Source of the DNA: Erigeron canadensis | Taxonomy: Eukaryota > Streptophyta > Magnoliopsida > Asterales > Asteraceae | Assembly (NCBI RefSeq): GCF_010389155.1 | Contig: NC_057761.1 | Span: 5,024,501-5,088,500 of the forward strand | DNA: 64,000 nucleotides | Direction: 5' to 3' | Shown here: piece by piece, positions 22,989-33,001 of the stretch | Numbering within the stretch: position 1 is the first letter of the stretch | Layout: each line of letters begins with the position of its first letter | The notes under the pieces: generated by a model | The model's input: the letters and a program-made list of their open reading frames with translations, nothing else | Database searches by the model: none | What the model was told of the DNA's origin: nothing | Program-made: the position numbers and the translations under genes

Positions 22989-24563
22989 TCGTCAACGTCA
23001 TAAAGCTGATATATAACCATTAAGAAAGAGAATCAAAATACGACAATCGAAAAAGCACGAATATACAATGTAGACGTCCTATTACCATATTAGTTTTGTC
23101 TTCGTTGTGATCAATTCCATCCAATAGAACAAATTCATTGAACATATCAAATTCATCATCACCTTGCAAGTTCTCCTACATAAAACATCAATAGTTTGTT
23201 AAAAAAATACATGGAATATAAATTGGGAGGTAATATTGTATTGTTAGGTCCAGATTTACTGGACTCGCTCCAGACGTGACTACTGGAACCCTCTGAAGAT
23301 TTGTCCAGAAATTATGTGAAGACCAACGAACAACTTACTTGTACAGGAATCTGGATTCCACCAGATTTGTTCACTGGACTTAACTCCAGTCAATATCTTT
23401 CCACTGAAGAACATTCTCACTGAAGTCGAAGACTGAAGTCTGAAGAAAGAAGTCTGACAAATAACGGAGCTCACTAGAAGACTTACCAGATCGCCTGACT
23501 GGAGTCCTTGACAGTGTTCTAGACCTTACAAGTCTGAACACTGATTACAAGGAATTGACTTTATGCCTTTACATGCTTTTACCCGGACAATCCATTTGTC
23601 TTTTGTTAAAAGCCTTACACGCATGTAAAAGTGGTTGGTTAATTAGAAGACAAGTCACTATCAAGTGACTTTATTGTTGTACTTTAATCAATGCATTTAA
23701 GGAATTAAAGTAATTTCCTTAAATGCATGTAACCATATTTGTATGGCAAAAAGAATATTATATTTATTCTTTTTGCCTATAAATACCAAGTCACTTCCCT
23801 CGTCCAAATTACACACACTTTTATAATTTGGTACTTTTGCTCAAATACTCTTGATCTAAACAATTATACTTCATAACTTTAACTATTTCGATCAAGGAGT
23901 TTATTTAGCAAAATTAGATCACTGGTAATTCATAGGTTGTTTAGATACTTACTTTGTAATATCTTGTTCCGCAACAACCTTGTATTTTATTTAACATCAA
24001 TAAATAAAATACACTTGAAAAATTACATTATGTCTCACCATTCACTTTACTTGTTTATCTTTATATTGCTTAAGTACGTATTACTTTATATATATTCTTG
24101 CATTTATTTTTATTGTAATACTAGTCCAATCTAGTGCTTACTTGACTTTTCATATTCATACTAGTCTTATCTAGTGATTACTTGACTTGTTGTATTCTAC
24201 ACTTGTGGGTAAAACCATCGAGTGAGGGACTTCACATGTATATACATTACTAACATGGTTATTATTATTTTCAATAGGTGGAACATCATCCATGACGACG
24301 AAGTCATCCAAGAAAGGAAAATCATCATCATCACCATTGTAATTCAATTCGGAAATTTGGTCATCATGATCATCATCACCATCTTAATGCAAATCGTCAA
24401 TTTCTTCATCTTCCGAATCGCTAAGCACGATCACCTCCTGTCACTTCCAATTTCTCAAGTTATCCTCGCGTTTTTGTTTTTTGAAATCAAAGCTATCATC
24501 GCGTTTTTTTTTTTTTTGAATGTTTGGATGACAAGTAACATTTATTTTGTTGATTGGAGCCAT
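22989..24563 (-). pseudogene. Acidic Asp-rich gene remnant, truncated by the copia element
   Basis: Minus strand: exon 1 is 24563-24246 (106 codons), exon 2 is 23175-23086 (30 codons) and exon 3 starts at 23005. Both introns are GT-AG and both junctions are phase 0, so the reading frame supports the model. Exon 1 has a Lys-rich start, a 14-A run coding four lysines, and acidic stretches. Two similar motifs, DDFPFLDDFVVMDD and DDEFDMFNEFVLLDG, recur in exons 1 and 2. In-frame stops occur at codon 41 (24443-24441) and codon 60 (24386-24384). Exon 3 runs into the outer copia LTR at about 22988. Intron 1 carries a solo LTR. A TATA box lies about 100 bp upstream. I do not recognise the family. The composition suggests a nuclear acidic protein, which is a guess. 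Confidence 0.5.
23242..24236 (+). mobile_element. Solo LTR of the inner copia family, inside an intron
   Basis: It runs from TGTTAGGTCC to GGACTTCACA, 995 bp, flanked by the duplication TGTAT at 23237-23241 and 24237-24241. It keeps the TATA box (23778-23787) and the 13-bp-arm palindrome just upstream (23745-23777). It is opposite in orientation to the copies at 6701 and 17748, and antisense to the host gene. No internal element sequence remains. Confidence 0.95.
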
Positions 24564-24654
24564 TGTTGTGGAAAGTGTATGTTTTAGTGATTTGAAAAGC
24601 TTGTGATTGATTAGTAAAGATGTGGGGGAAAAAAAAAGAAGCTTAATATGGCTC

Positions 24655-24666
24655 TCTTTATATAGA
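24655..24666 (-). promoter_or_regulatory. TATA box of the acidic gene remnant
   Basis: Minus-strand CTATATAAAGAGAGCC lies about 95 bp upstream of the ATG at 24563, a normal plant TATA-to-ATG distance. Confidence 0.5.
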
Positions 24667-25625
24667 CGTCGGTTTTACAAAATGTTGGAGGGAAATTGTG
24701 TAAATTGAATTTTAAAAAGTCATAAATATCTCATTAGTTTGTTGTACGTGAAAGTGCAGATTTGTTTTTAACTTGTGGATGTAAGTTGATAAGGGATAAG
24801 GTAACAAATGATCCATTTTTGTTAGAAGATTTAATACGGCCACAATAGTACACGTTTTTTTTAAGAACCTAACTAACTTTTAGATATAATCCTTATTAAA
24901 TGGAATAGTTTTAACGGCTTAGATGAAGCAATTGGTGTATCAAACGGATCAGATTTAATTTCAAGCCCACTCATTGGTGGCAATATTTATATATAATATA
25001 TTTTAATTTTAATGTATCCTTGCAATAGGCAATCTAGCACCGGCGGTTACAAACAATCATCCCTATAAATATAAAAGAAACATATAATATGAATTTTAAA
25101 CAAGCATATAAAGTATGTGCAAAAATGTGCAAAAATGTACATAAATTTTTAAGTTTATTTCAATTAAACATTTTAGAAAAATTATCCATCACTACATATT
25201 TTGAAGGTATACTTCTAATATAACGGTAGTATAACAATGTTACAAATACAATATAATATATAATGTAATTATATTAGTATTATATAGTGCAAAACGAATA
25301 TTAACATTTAATAATGATTGAACAATTCAAACGTATACAAATAGAAATTGAAAACGATTAATTCTTTTAATATAATATCTTGAAAATCCTGATATGTTTA
25401 GATAGTGGCATGTGAAAAAATCAGGGTGAAATTAAAAAAGAAAATTAGTCGTATCTATGTGTTACCATCTGAAATTATTAAGAAGTAGATACCATCTGAA
25501 ATTATTAAGAAGATTTTTAAGCTAATTTTTAAGAAAGAAAAATCATTTTTCAATTGAAATATTAGAGACAACATTGTCAACGCCATTGTATACACCAAAA
25601 ATGCAGGCCATCACTTTTACAAAAG
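24667..25625. other. AT-rich intergenic region, no gene seen
   Basis: Both strands are closed by stops. A 27-bp unit (TACCATCTGAAATTATTAAG plus a few bases) is repeated in tandem at 25463-25512. The rest is AT-rich spacer. It should hold the promoter of the F-box gene, but I see no firm TATA box. Confidence 0.6.
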
Positions 25626-25669
25626 TTGGAACCGCACAACACACCACAAACACTATTATTCTCACCATA

Positions 25670-25703
25670 TTCCAACCTTCACACACACACAAACACACAC
25701 ACA
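25670..25703 (+). repeat. CA microsatellite in the F-box gene leader
   Basis: An interrupted (AC)n run ends directly at the ATG of the F-box gene (25704). Length variation here would change the 5' leader and not the protein. Confidence 0.75.
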
Positions 25704-26804
25704 ATGAACACTTTGACAACTTCTCATGAAGACCACTTTACTAAACTCCCACATGATATTTTCATCTTAATCTTGACTAAAATCCATCAACAAGACTTTA
25801 AGTTCTTGTTCAGATGTTCTTTGGTTTCTAAACACTTTGCTTGTTTGATCCCTTTTATGCCTTGTGTTTCCATATCAATCTCTCCACCAAAAAGTTGTTT
25901 AAAACCCGGTATAGATAACCCGAAAACGTGTTTGCAAGATGTTGCTGATGAGTTTATTGATAGGAAAATGGACTACTTGACTTCCCTTAGACCACAGATT
26001 CAAAATGCTTTGAGTTTTCTTAAAAAATTTGATAGTATTCGATATCTTGATGTTGTGTTTGTAACTGATGATGATCATGAAGATGAGAAACAAGTGAAAG
26101 ATGTCGGTTTTCGATATGGGTTTCTTCCGTCTTTGATTAACTGGAAAACTAAATTTGATTTCAAGTTACAAAGTTTTGTGTTTTTGTTTGCTCAATCAGT
26201 TGTTAAAAAAACAGAGGAAACAGGGGAAGGTATGGGTTTACTTGATGTTGTTTCGGCTGAGGAACTCGAATTAAGGCTTTATTCGTCGTTTCATGGTGTC
26301 GTTGATTCCATCGAATGGGGGAATGTTATGTCGCGTTTATTAGTCCAACATCCAATGCTTAAAGAGATCACAATATCGGGTTCAAGAAAAGGAGGCAAAA
26401 TAAGCTTAAAAAATGATGAAATTCTTGAATTGAGAAACTCTTTGTCACCAGAAGATGTCATAAAAATAGCTGGAAATGGTAATGGGATCGGTGTAACGAT
26501 AAATGTGAAATCTGGGTATGTTCCGGTTTTGTGTTTGCCATTGTCGGGTTATGTGATGAAATCGGTGTCACTTGTCGTCGTGAGAGTAGGTAGACGGTTG
26601 TATCAACCTGGAGAAGATCGTTCAGAAACCGATAGTGATAGTGACAGTGAAAATGACTCGGATGAGGATCGTGAAACTGGGCATGTCGAGTATGATGAAA
26701 ACGATATACTACATTGGGATTTCGACGCTGAAGAGGATGTTTTTCGCGAAGCTGTGACTACAATTTTGGTACATCACAAGGACAAAATGCATCGTGAAAC
26801 CTAA
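25704..26804 (+). CDS. F-box protein, intronless, acidic C-terminal tail
   Basis: Single exon of 366 codons. The start is the first ATG, just after the CA repeat; an upstream extension of the frame has no ATG. Residues 12-50 form an F-box (FTKLPHDIFILILTKI, then FKFLFRCSLVSKHFACLIP), the segment that binds SKP1 in SCF ubiquitin ligases. The middle (about 85-320) has no leucine-rich or kelch repeats that I can see. It resembles the plain plant F-box group of Arabidopsis At5g46170/At1g30200, a tentative placement. Residues 305-330 are Asp/Ser/Glu-rich (ETDSDSDSENDSDED). The end, DILHWDFDAEEDVFREAV, looks ordered. The gene appears intact. Its substrate is unknown. Confidence 0.85.
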   Translation: MNTLTTSHEDHFTKLPHDIFILILTKIHQQDFKFLFRCSLVSKHFACLIPFMPCVSISISPPKSCLKPGIDNPKTCLQDVADEFIDRKMDYLTSLRPQIQNALSFLKKFDSIRYLDVVFVTDDDHEDEKQVKDVGFRYGFLPSLINWKTKFDFKLQSFVFLFAQSVVKKTEETGEGMGLLDVVSAEELELRLYSSFHGVVDSIEWGNVMSRLLVQHPMLKEITISGSRKGGKISLKNDEILELRNSLSPEDVIKIAGNGNGIGVTINVKSGYVPVLCLPLSGYVMKSVSLVVVRVGRRLYQPGEDRSETDSDSDSENDSDEDRETGHVEYDENDILHWDFDAEEDVFREAVTTILVHHKDKMHRET

Positions 26805-26999
26805 ATTGTTGCAAGTTTTTGAGCTTAACTTTACATTTATGTGCTACTTAATAAGTACTACGAGTATATGAGTTATTATGCCTATAGAGTAGGCTAATTT
26901 TTAAATGTGGCTACATTTGTTGTCTAATGAAACTTGTCCTGTTCAACTTCGAAACGTTTATAGCAATGATTCGTGGCTTTGAACTCAGTGGATTTAGTC

Positions 27000-27095
27000 A
27001 ACAATTTTTGCGGAAATCTTTCTGAAAACAGTCTCTCCACTCTCAGGCACACGGGTATGACTTTCTTTTTATCTTACCTCTATCATATCTAGTTT
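27000..27095 (-). mobile_element. SINE-like fragment
   Basis: It contains the reverse complement of a motif shared by 27890-27985, 39125-39192 and 51053-51113: GTATGGG, GATGTAGACAGTCTTACC and GGTAGAGAG. The motif is typical of the body of plant tRNA-derived SINEs. This copy is the most diverged. Confidence 0.35.
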
Positions 27096-27889
27096 TTGAC
27101 AAGATTTGGTATTGTTATTGTTATTGTTGTTGTAGCTTTTTTTTTTCTTTCATTTTATAAATAGTTTTTTTGATATGAATACCTACTTTCTTAAGACATT
27201 AATAGACCTGCAAGTTCCTTAGATATACATCAAAAGAACCTTTAATTGCATTGAATAGTGGTTGGATCTCGCAATCAAAATCATAAATACAAACCTTAAT
27301 GAATTTCCCATATTGTACTCCCACCATTTAACAAGTTCAGGATCGTCCTTTTGTCGGTCGACAAAGGTAACAAAAACCATAAGAAATAAGTCAAGTACAC
27401 ATCATTCTCCCATTTGTAGCAGGTACAAGAAACACTTGAGAGCTCTTGACCAATTACTATCAATTACAAGGTAAACAAAGACCCATATAGATTTGCTCTA
27501 CAAAGACTGAGAGATCTTAAGACCTATTATTAGTACACCAACTTCATGGATTATGGTCAAGGACCAAGACCTTTTCAATAACATACTACACGTTATGCAC
27601 ATTCTGTACTTCTGGGTTGCATCCTAAAGAGATTACAGTGGTCCAGATTTGTTGACTTAACCAAATCTAATAATATATCCTAATGATCATACCATTAACA
27701 ACAATGAAGACATGATACTTATAAAAAAAGTAGAAACAATAATATGGAGACTGACAAATTCACAACAAAAAGGCTGCAGATTACAGACAATGCACTCTAG
27801 TTCATTCGACTATGCTTCCATGCTTGTAAGTTGGCGATTAAAGTGCTATTTTAATTTTTTACATTTGTAAGTGTCAACAGTTACCGAAT

Positions 27890-27985
27890 CCCGTCTTCAC
27901 GAGGTATGTGGAGGTGAGATGTAGACAGTCTTACCCCTATCTAAAGGTAGAGAGATTGTTTCCAAATGACCTCCGACCATTTTGC
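27890..27985 (+). mobile_element. SINE-like fragment
   Basis: GATGTAGACAGTCTTACCCC followed by AAGGTAGAGAGATTGTTTCC is the conserved body of a widespread plant SINE type. No pol III A and B boxes or flanking duplication are clear. Confidence 0.45.
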
Positions 27986-28885
27986 AATGAGTGAGGATCA
28001 GACCCTTCTTGCTCATGGACCATCGAGTTCATCTAGTGTGGGTAATCCATATTTTATTAGAAACATACTAAAAAATACTAAACCATTTTGCAGGGAGACT
28101 GTTTCTTATCCATATCTTACATACTAAAAGATCATGCTCATAGAGCTCATCTAGTGTGGGTAATCCAGTTGACATGTGTACTCAGGAATCAGGATATAAT
28201 AAAAGTTTTAAAAAATGGTGAAAGGTCCACCAGTAGAGATTAAAAGAAAAAGAGGTGGCAAAAAGGATGGGTCGGTTTGGGTAACGGGTCAAAAATGGGT
28301 TCTCCATAAGTATGAAAGACATGGGAAGGATCAGGTTGTCCCTGAAACATCTTGTCCAATTTAAAGATACATAACTATTTGATGCGCCATTGTACATGAT
28401 GTCACCAAACTTGTGCTTTGGTATATATGATATTAAGGGGTTTAAGAATAGGATATATGAAATTTTGTCTATAAAGGTACACAATTTGGGTTACTTTCAA
28501 CTGTTCAATCAGCTCCATACAATTGCTTTTCAGCTCTATCTTTTACTTTTCACAATTGATCCATTAGCTATTAAACATTACCCATAAAAATCACATATAG
28601 TGGTTCAAATGTGCTTCCTTTAGAGAGAACATAATCTAGGACATCACCATGAGTTACACGTTGTATGCGGCTCAATGCCAAATTGCTAAAACAGTACAGG
28701 TTGAGTTTCACCATGTTGACTCAAAATATGTGATTAAGAAAACAACTAGAATTTACATCTGGAGATGGTGGATGAGAAATAAAAAATTCATAAGATATTA
28801 GTGGCAAAGATATTAAAGTGTTCTTTACACAGGTATTCGAAGCAAATGAGAGAACAGTAGCAGTTACATACATAAGCATGAGATT

Positions 28886-31857
28886 TTAAATCCTTGATGG
28901 AATCATGGGCATGTTGTTCTGTAGGTATGCACAAGCAGCCGCCACTCCACTTCCGAGCTTCACAGGGTAACCCACATCCTTGAGCACCATCTCCACCCCT
29001 GCAAGACACCCTAGCAGTTGCAACTGCAAAAACAAATAATAACAAAACAAAATACAAAATATTAAAAGTTGTTTTTACAATGATCATCTAATATTCATAG
29101 AGGGGTAAAATTGAACTCGCGCGTTGCGGCGGTGAGATGGTGAAGGTGATAGGTCATAGGAGGTGATATGTCGTCATAAAGTGTCATAGCCAAATGTCTT
29201 AGCTGTATGGGCTCCGCCCTCGGATTTAAAAATTCATCGAAAGTATATTGAATGACATCTCTAATGAAAGAGCATGAAATTTTAAGAACACCCATATAAT
29301 TTTTATAATTTATCGATGTACGGTTTTTGAGATAAAAGATTTTGAAAGAATTAAAAGAATAATATGATTTATGGAGGAGAAAGAAAGTTGTAGGCATTGA
29401 TACAGTACATTATGTATTCTCATGTGTACATTGTTGAAATTGAAAGTTGAAACTCTGTTATAATATAGTATAAATGATCATCTAATATTCATAGAGGGGG
29501 TAAAATTCAACTCGTTAGTCCTAACATTTACTTAGCTTAATGGCAAAGGGTCAAACTGGTTAAAATTCCTCCCAAGTCAAATTTTAAATCACTTAACCCC
29601 TTGAATAGTTGAATACCCATTTTGGCTACCCAGATGACCCACTGATCTTTACCAAAAATTCATGATGTTCATTTTAGATGGACTAAATTTGAGAAAAGAT
29701 GAAAGAGGTATGCATACATCATTTAGGTGGCCAAGATGTCCTATTCTGAAGACTTTTCCGGCAACTTTGTTTAGCCCGAGACCCAAACTTAAATTGTATC
29801 TCTTCCATCCCCTTCTGACAATTTCAGAACTATCAATATATGGAGGAACAACCACGGCAGTGACCGTGTCACTGAACCATTCCTCCTTTTGGGTGCAATT
29901 CTTCAAACCCCATGCTTCCACAGCAAGCCTGCCCATGAAAGTAGAAACAACAAAGTTAAAAGAATATTTCCATTTATGTTTCAGTTTATATTGATCTTGT
30001 AACATGAACCAACTCCTTGCACAGATAACCATTTTATTTTTGCTTTCAGCAAAATATTAAACGCAAAACCTGACGCATGTATGCTGTGTTTCACTAAATC
30101 TATATTGATTGAAAGATGCAAAATCTACTGCAGCAACAAACTCATAGCTGATTCTAAGAGATAGAGGAGATAAAACTCACTTCAATGGCTCCTCTATATA
30201 TCGAGAAGTTTTTAAAGGAAGACAATTTTTATCTACTCCTATATAACAGCAAAAGTCAACAGTAACGGCCTGGACTACTGACATGGCTATCTTTCATGCA
30301 CTAATGTCCAGCCATTTGTCAAACATTGAAAATAGACTTCATTAACAACAAGATAAAGAATTTGACGGCCACAATTTAGTAGTATAAATTTGTGTGTGCA
30401 TATGTTGTAGGGAAACAGGTAAATGTACCTATAAAAGTTTTCGAAATTTATGTGGTAAGTTCAGTATATTAACAACTCAGCAAGAGGTATATAAACTCAT
30501 CAACAAAGACACTTGCCTAGTTGCTGTGCCAAGACGGGTGTGCCTTGCAATCACGTTATCCAACCCTTCTTCAAAGATGAGTTCAAGAGCTGCTTTCAAA
30601 CCATACAAAAGCTGTATGGATGGAGTGTATGGCCAGTATGTTCCCATCTTGTAGAATTTCAAGTAGTCCTTCCAGTCAAAGAAAACTCTAACCGACTTTG
30701 CAGTCTGAGAAGCCTCAATAGCTTTGGGGCTAGCACACACAATCCCCATACCAGTGGGAAGAGAGAGTGCTTTCTGGGAGCCAGTTAGAGCCACATCAAT
30801 ACCCCATTCGTCCATGCGGAAGTCTAGAGCACATATGGATGACACCCCATCAACTAGGAACAGAGCTGGGTGCTGGTAGTGATCTGCAAGCCAATTACAA
30901 CTGTTAGCTCTTACAAAAAGTTTTGTTTACTTAGGTAACAACGCCTTTGAAATGGTTAAAGAGGATAATTCCATAAAAATGATATCCATCAAAAAGTTTC
31001 CTAGCAGGGGTTCTTCAATGGATATAGTGATATTAGCATTAGACAGAGAGTTGTTTCTCTCTTTTATAGAACTTTAGAGTATGTAATTGCAGAAATGCAA
31101 GTTTATACTCCAAGTGATGTTTAGAGATGTAATCTCATATTCTTAGTATCAAAAGCATATGATTTTACCAAGTATTTTCCTTACGGAAGCCAAGTTGTTG
31201 GTAACTCCGGTGGCTGTTTCATTGTGGACGATGCAGACAGCCTTAATAGTGTGAGCGGTATCTGCAGCCAATTTTGATGCTAGAATTTCCAAGTCAGCAC
31301 CACGACCCCACTCACTTTCCACCACGTCGACATTGAACCCAAGGCGTTGCTGCTGATCGACCCAAAGCAAACTGAACTGACCAATGACGAAAGATACAGT
31401 TCGGTCTCCAGGGGACAAAGTATTTGTCAGTGCGCTTTCCCATGCACCAGTACCTGGACAAATAACCAAAAAATACATCTTTCAATATCACTAGCAAAAG
31501 AAACAGATAATGGTCATATCAATAGTTATCTGCAATGATAACAACATTGTCAAATAAGATATTTATGCTTCATAACTCTGGATGGACTTGGAACTATAAA
31601 TATGGACGAACCTACAAGAAAGAAAATATAAGATTGGCTAAATAAGCAGTACCTGTAGTTGGGATGAGAAAGGGAGTCCCAGAAGTGGTCTTGAAAATCT
31701 TCTTTACATCCTCGAGTAAAGTTTTTGTCAACGCAGGAATGGCAGGGGAACGATAGTCCTCATTGTTTCGGTTCATTGCACGAAGTACCTGATCCGGGAT
31801 GTTGACCGGCCCCGGCACAAACAGATGGTTCCTTCCAGGTGCATTAAAATAATCCAT
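28886..31857 (-). CDS. AGT1: Serine:glyoxylate aminotransferase (photorespiration)
   Basis: This enzyme transfers the amino group of serine to glyoxylate in leaf peroxisomes, giving glycine and hydroxypyruvate in the photorespiratory cycle. Five coding exons: 31857-31653, 31453-31169, 30883-30517, 29928-29718 and 29023-28886. All phases join and give 401 residues, the usual length. The start is MDYFNAPGRNHLFVPGPVN. The PLP-binding lysine is K201 in TGSQKALSLP. The C-terminus IPSRI is the peroxisomal targeting signal known for this enzyme. Intron 3 begins AG|GCAAGT, so it needs a GC donor; the alternative GT breaks frame. Intron 4 holds a 42-bp direct repeat. A 5' UTR intron is likely (32914-31869). 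No disabling change is visible. Confidence 0.95.
29079..29514. repeat. 42-bp direct repeat flanking a 353-bp segment in AGT1 intron 4
   Basis: Copies at 29079-29119 and 29473-29514 share AATGATCATCTAATATTCAT and AGAGGGG..TAAAATT.AACTCG, with one mismatch and one extra G. The segment between starts CGCGTTGCGGCGGTGAG and is unlike its surroundings, as an old non-autonomous element would be. Confidence 0.6.
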
Positions 31858-33001
31858 CTTTGTCCGACCTTATGAAGGATAAAAAAAATTAGCAAATTAG
31901 AAACCTACAAACCTAGCAAGTTATGGATGACTAGGAAAAAAAAGGTAACAACGCATTTAACAAGCTAAACTGGCTTTTTTTTTGGACTGGTTACTTAGGT
32001 TTCAGTTTGTACATTAAAATAAAGTTAAAGATTATGTGGCTTTAAGTATTAAAATTCTGGAGTAGATGTTAATTAACTCTCTAAATACTCTGCAGATTCA
32101 CCGGTGTTTAAACATCAATTCTGTTTAAGAAACTTTTGCTTTCAAATATCCACATAATTAACATAAAAATATTACAGAAAATGATCAGAATTGATGTTTG
32201 TAAGCATGCATATCTAGTTCTTTAGCTTCTGATTCTAACGATGAGCAACCAGATGGCCAAAAAAGGAACAAGACATCAATACGCTTACTAAAACTAACTA
32301 CTGTAAGCGATTTGCAAGTAGATTGAATCTAGCTTATTCCATCTACTGTTAATCTAAGAAACACTTCAATACTAGCTTTCCGTAAGTATTCAGTTCATCA
32401 GTACGCTTACTAAAAATCCAACTTTGTTAGGATTACTTTTCAACCACATAAAACTATGAACTTATAGCTATGCAAGGAGCAAAATTACTAACAAATCACA
32501 GCGCAAAATTACTAACAAATCACAGCTAGCCCCCAAGTTTAGAAACTCATATGATCTAAAGCAAAAGCTTTAGGCACCTAGTTTCTTAAGGCCGACCCAC
32601 TTTTTTGGGACGTGTTTACATATGATTTCGCCTTTAAACCAGAAAAAGAAGATTGTCTACTCTTTTTTCAGAAATTTTTTTTATTTTCAAGCGAATTGTA
32701 AGCAGATAAACCAAACGTATTTCAAAACTCTAGTGTACCCAAATAATAATTCTGATCATGCAACTTCCACTTTAAAAAGTTAGCTTTAGGTCTTTAAAAC
32801 ACACCCCGGTGCATACGATGGATAAACGTAGAAAATTCAACAAAATTAAGGCATATGATACATAAAGATTACACAAATAGAAAGCCATGAGAAGTGTTAG
32901 TTTGTTGATTATACCTGATGAGTGTGTAGAATGACTGAATGAATGTGTGGAAACAAACAGATGAAAAATCCAAAAAGGAAGGGAAATGTAATTTATAAGA
33001 G
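31858..33001 (-). promoter_or_regulatory. AGT1 leader intron and core promoter
   Basis: CATCAG|GTATAATC at 32915 is a good donor and CTTCATAAG|GTCGG at 31868 is an acceptor 11 bp before the ATG. Together they imply a 1046-bp intron in the 5' UTR (32914-31869). A TATAAAT box lies at 33000-32991. A GATAAG I-box-like motif (on the + strand) lies near 33035, upstream of the TATA box, in keeping with light-regulated photorespiratory genes. All of this is sequence inference without transcript data. Confidence 0.5.

Larger units (their letters stand above)
26805..28885. other. Intergenic region with SINE-like pieces, no gene seen
   Basis: This is the 3' side of the F-box gene and of AGT1. It holds two SINE-like fragments (27000-27095 and 27890-27985) and a 21-bp direct repeat at 28029-28049 and 28147-28167. 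Open frames are short, lack recognisable domains and show no splice logic. Confidence 0.6.

Noticed and set aside
24222..24587. 121-codon plus-strand ORF rich in Ile, Met and Phe, resembling a membrane protein
   Set aside because: It is the antisense of Asp-rich codons (GAT becomes ATC) in the minus-strand acidic gene; the splice-supported minus frame explains the sequence.
28788..29087. Minus-strand ORF with an apparent signal peptide and a Cys-rich mature part, like a secreted peptide gene
   Set aside because: It is the last AGT1 exon (29023-28886) read in the wrong frame plus intron sequence. The correct frame gives the conserved AGT1 end with the IPSRI peroxisomal signal and exact splice phase.
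29095..29397. 100-codon minus-strand ORF in AGT1 intron 4
   Set aside because: It lies within the repeat-flanked foreign segment and has no domain or start context.
30477..30845. Single-exon minus ORF as an independent gene
   Set aside because: It is AGT1 exon 3 read through its GC donor into the intron.
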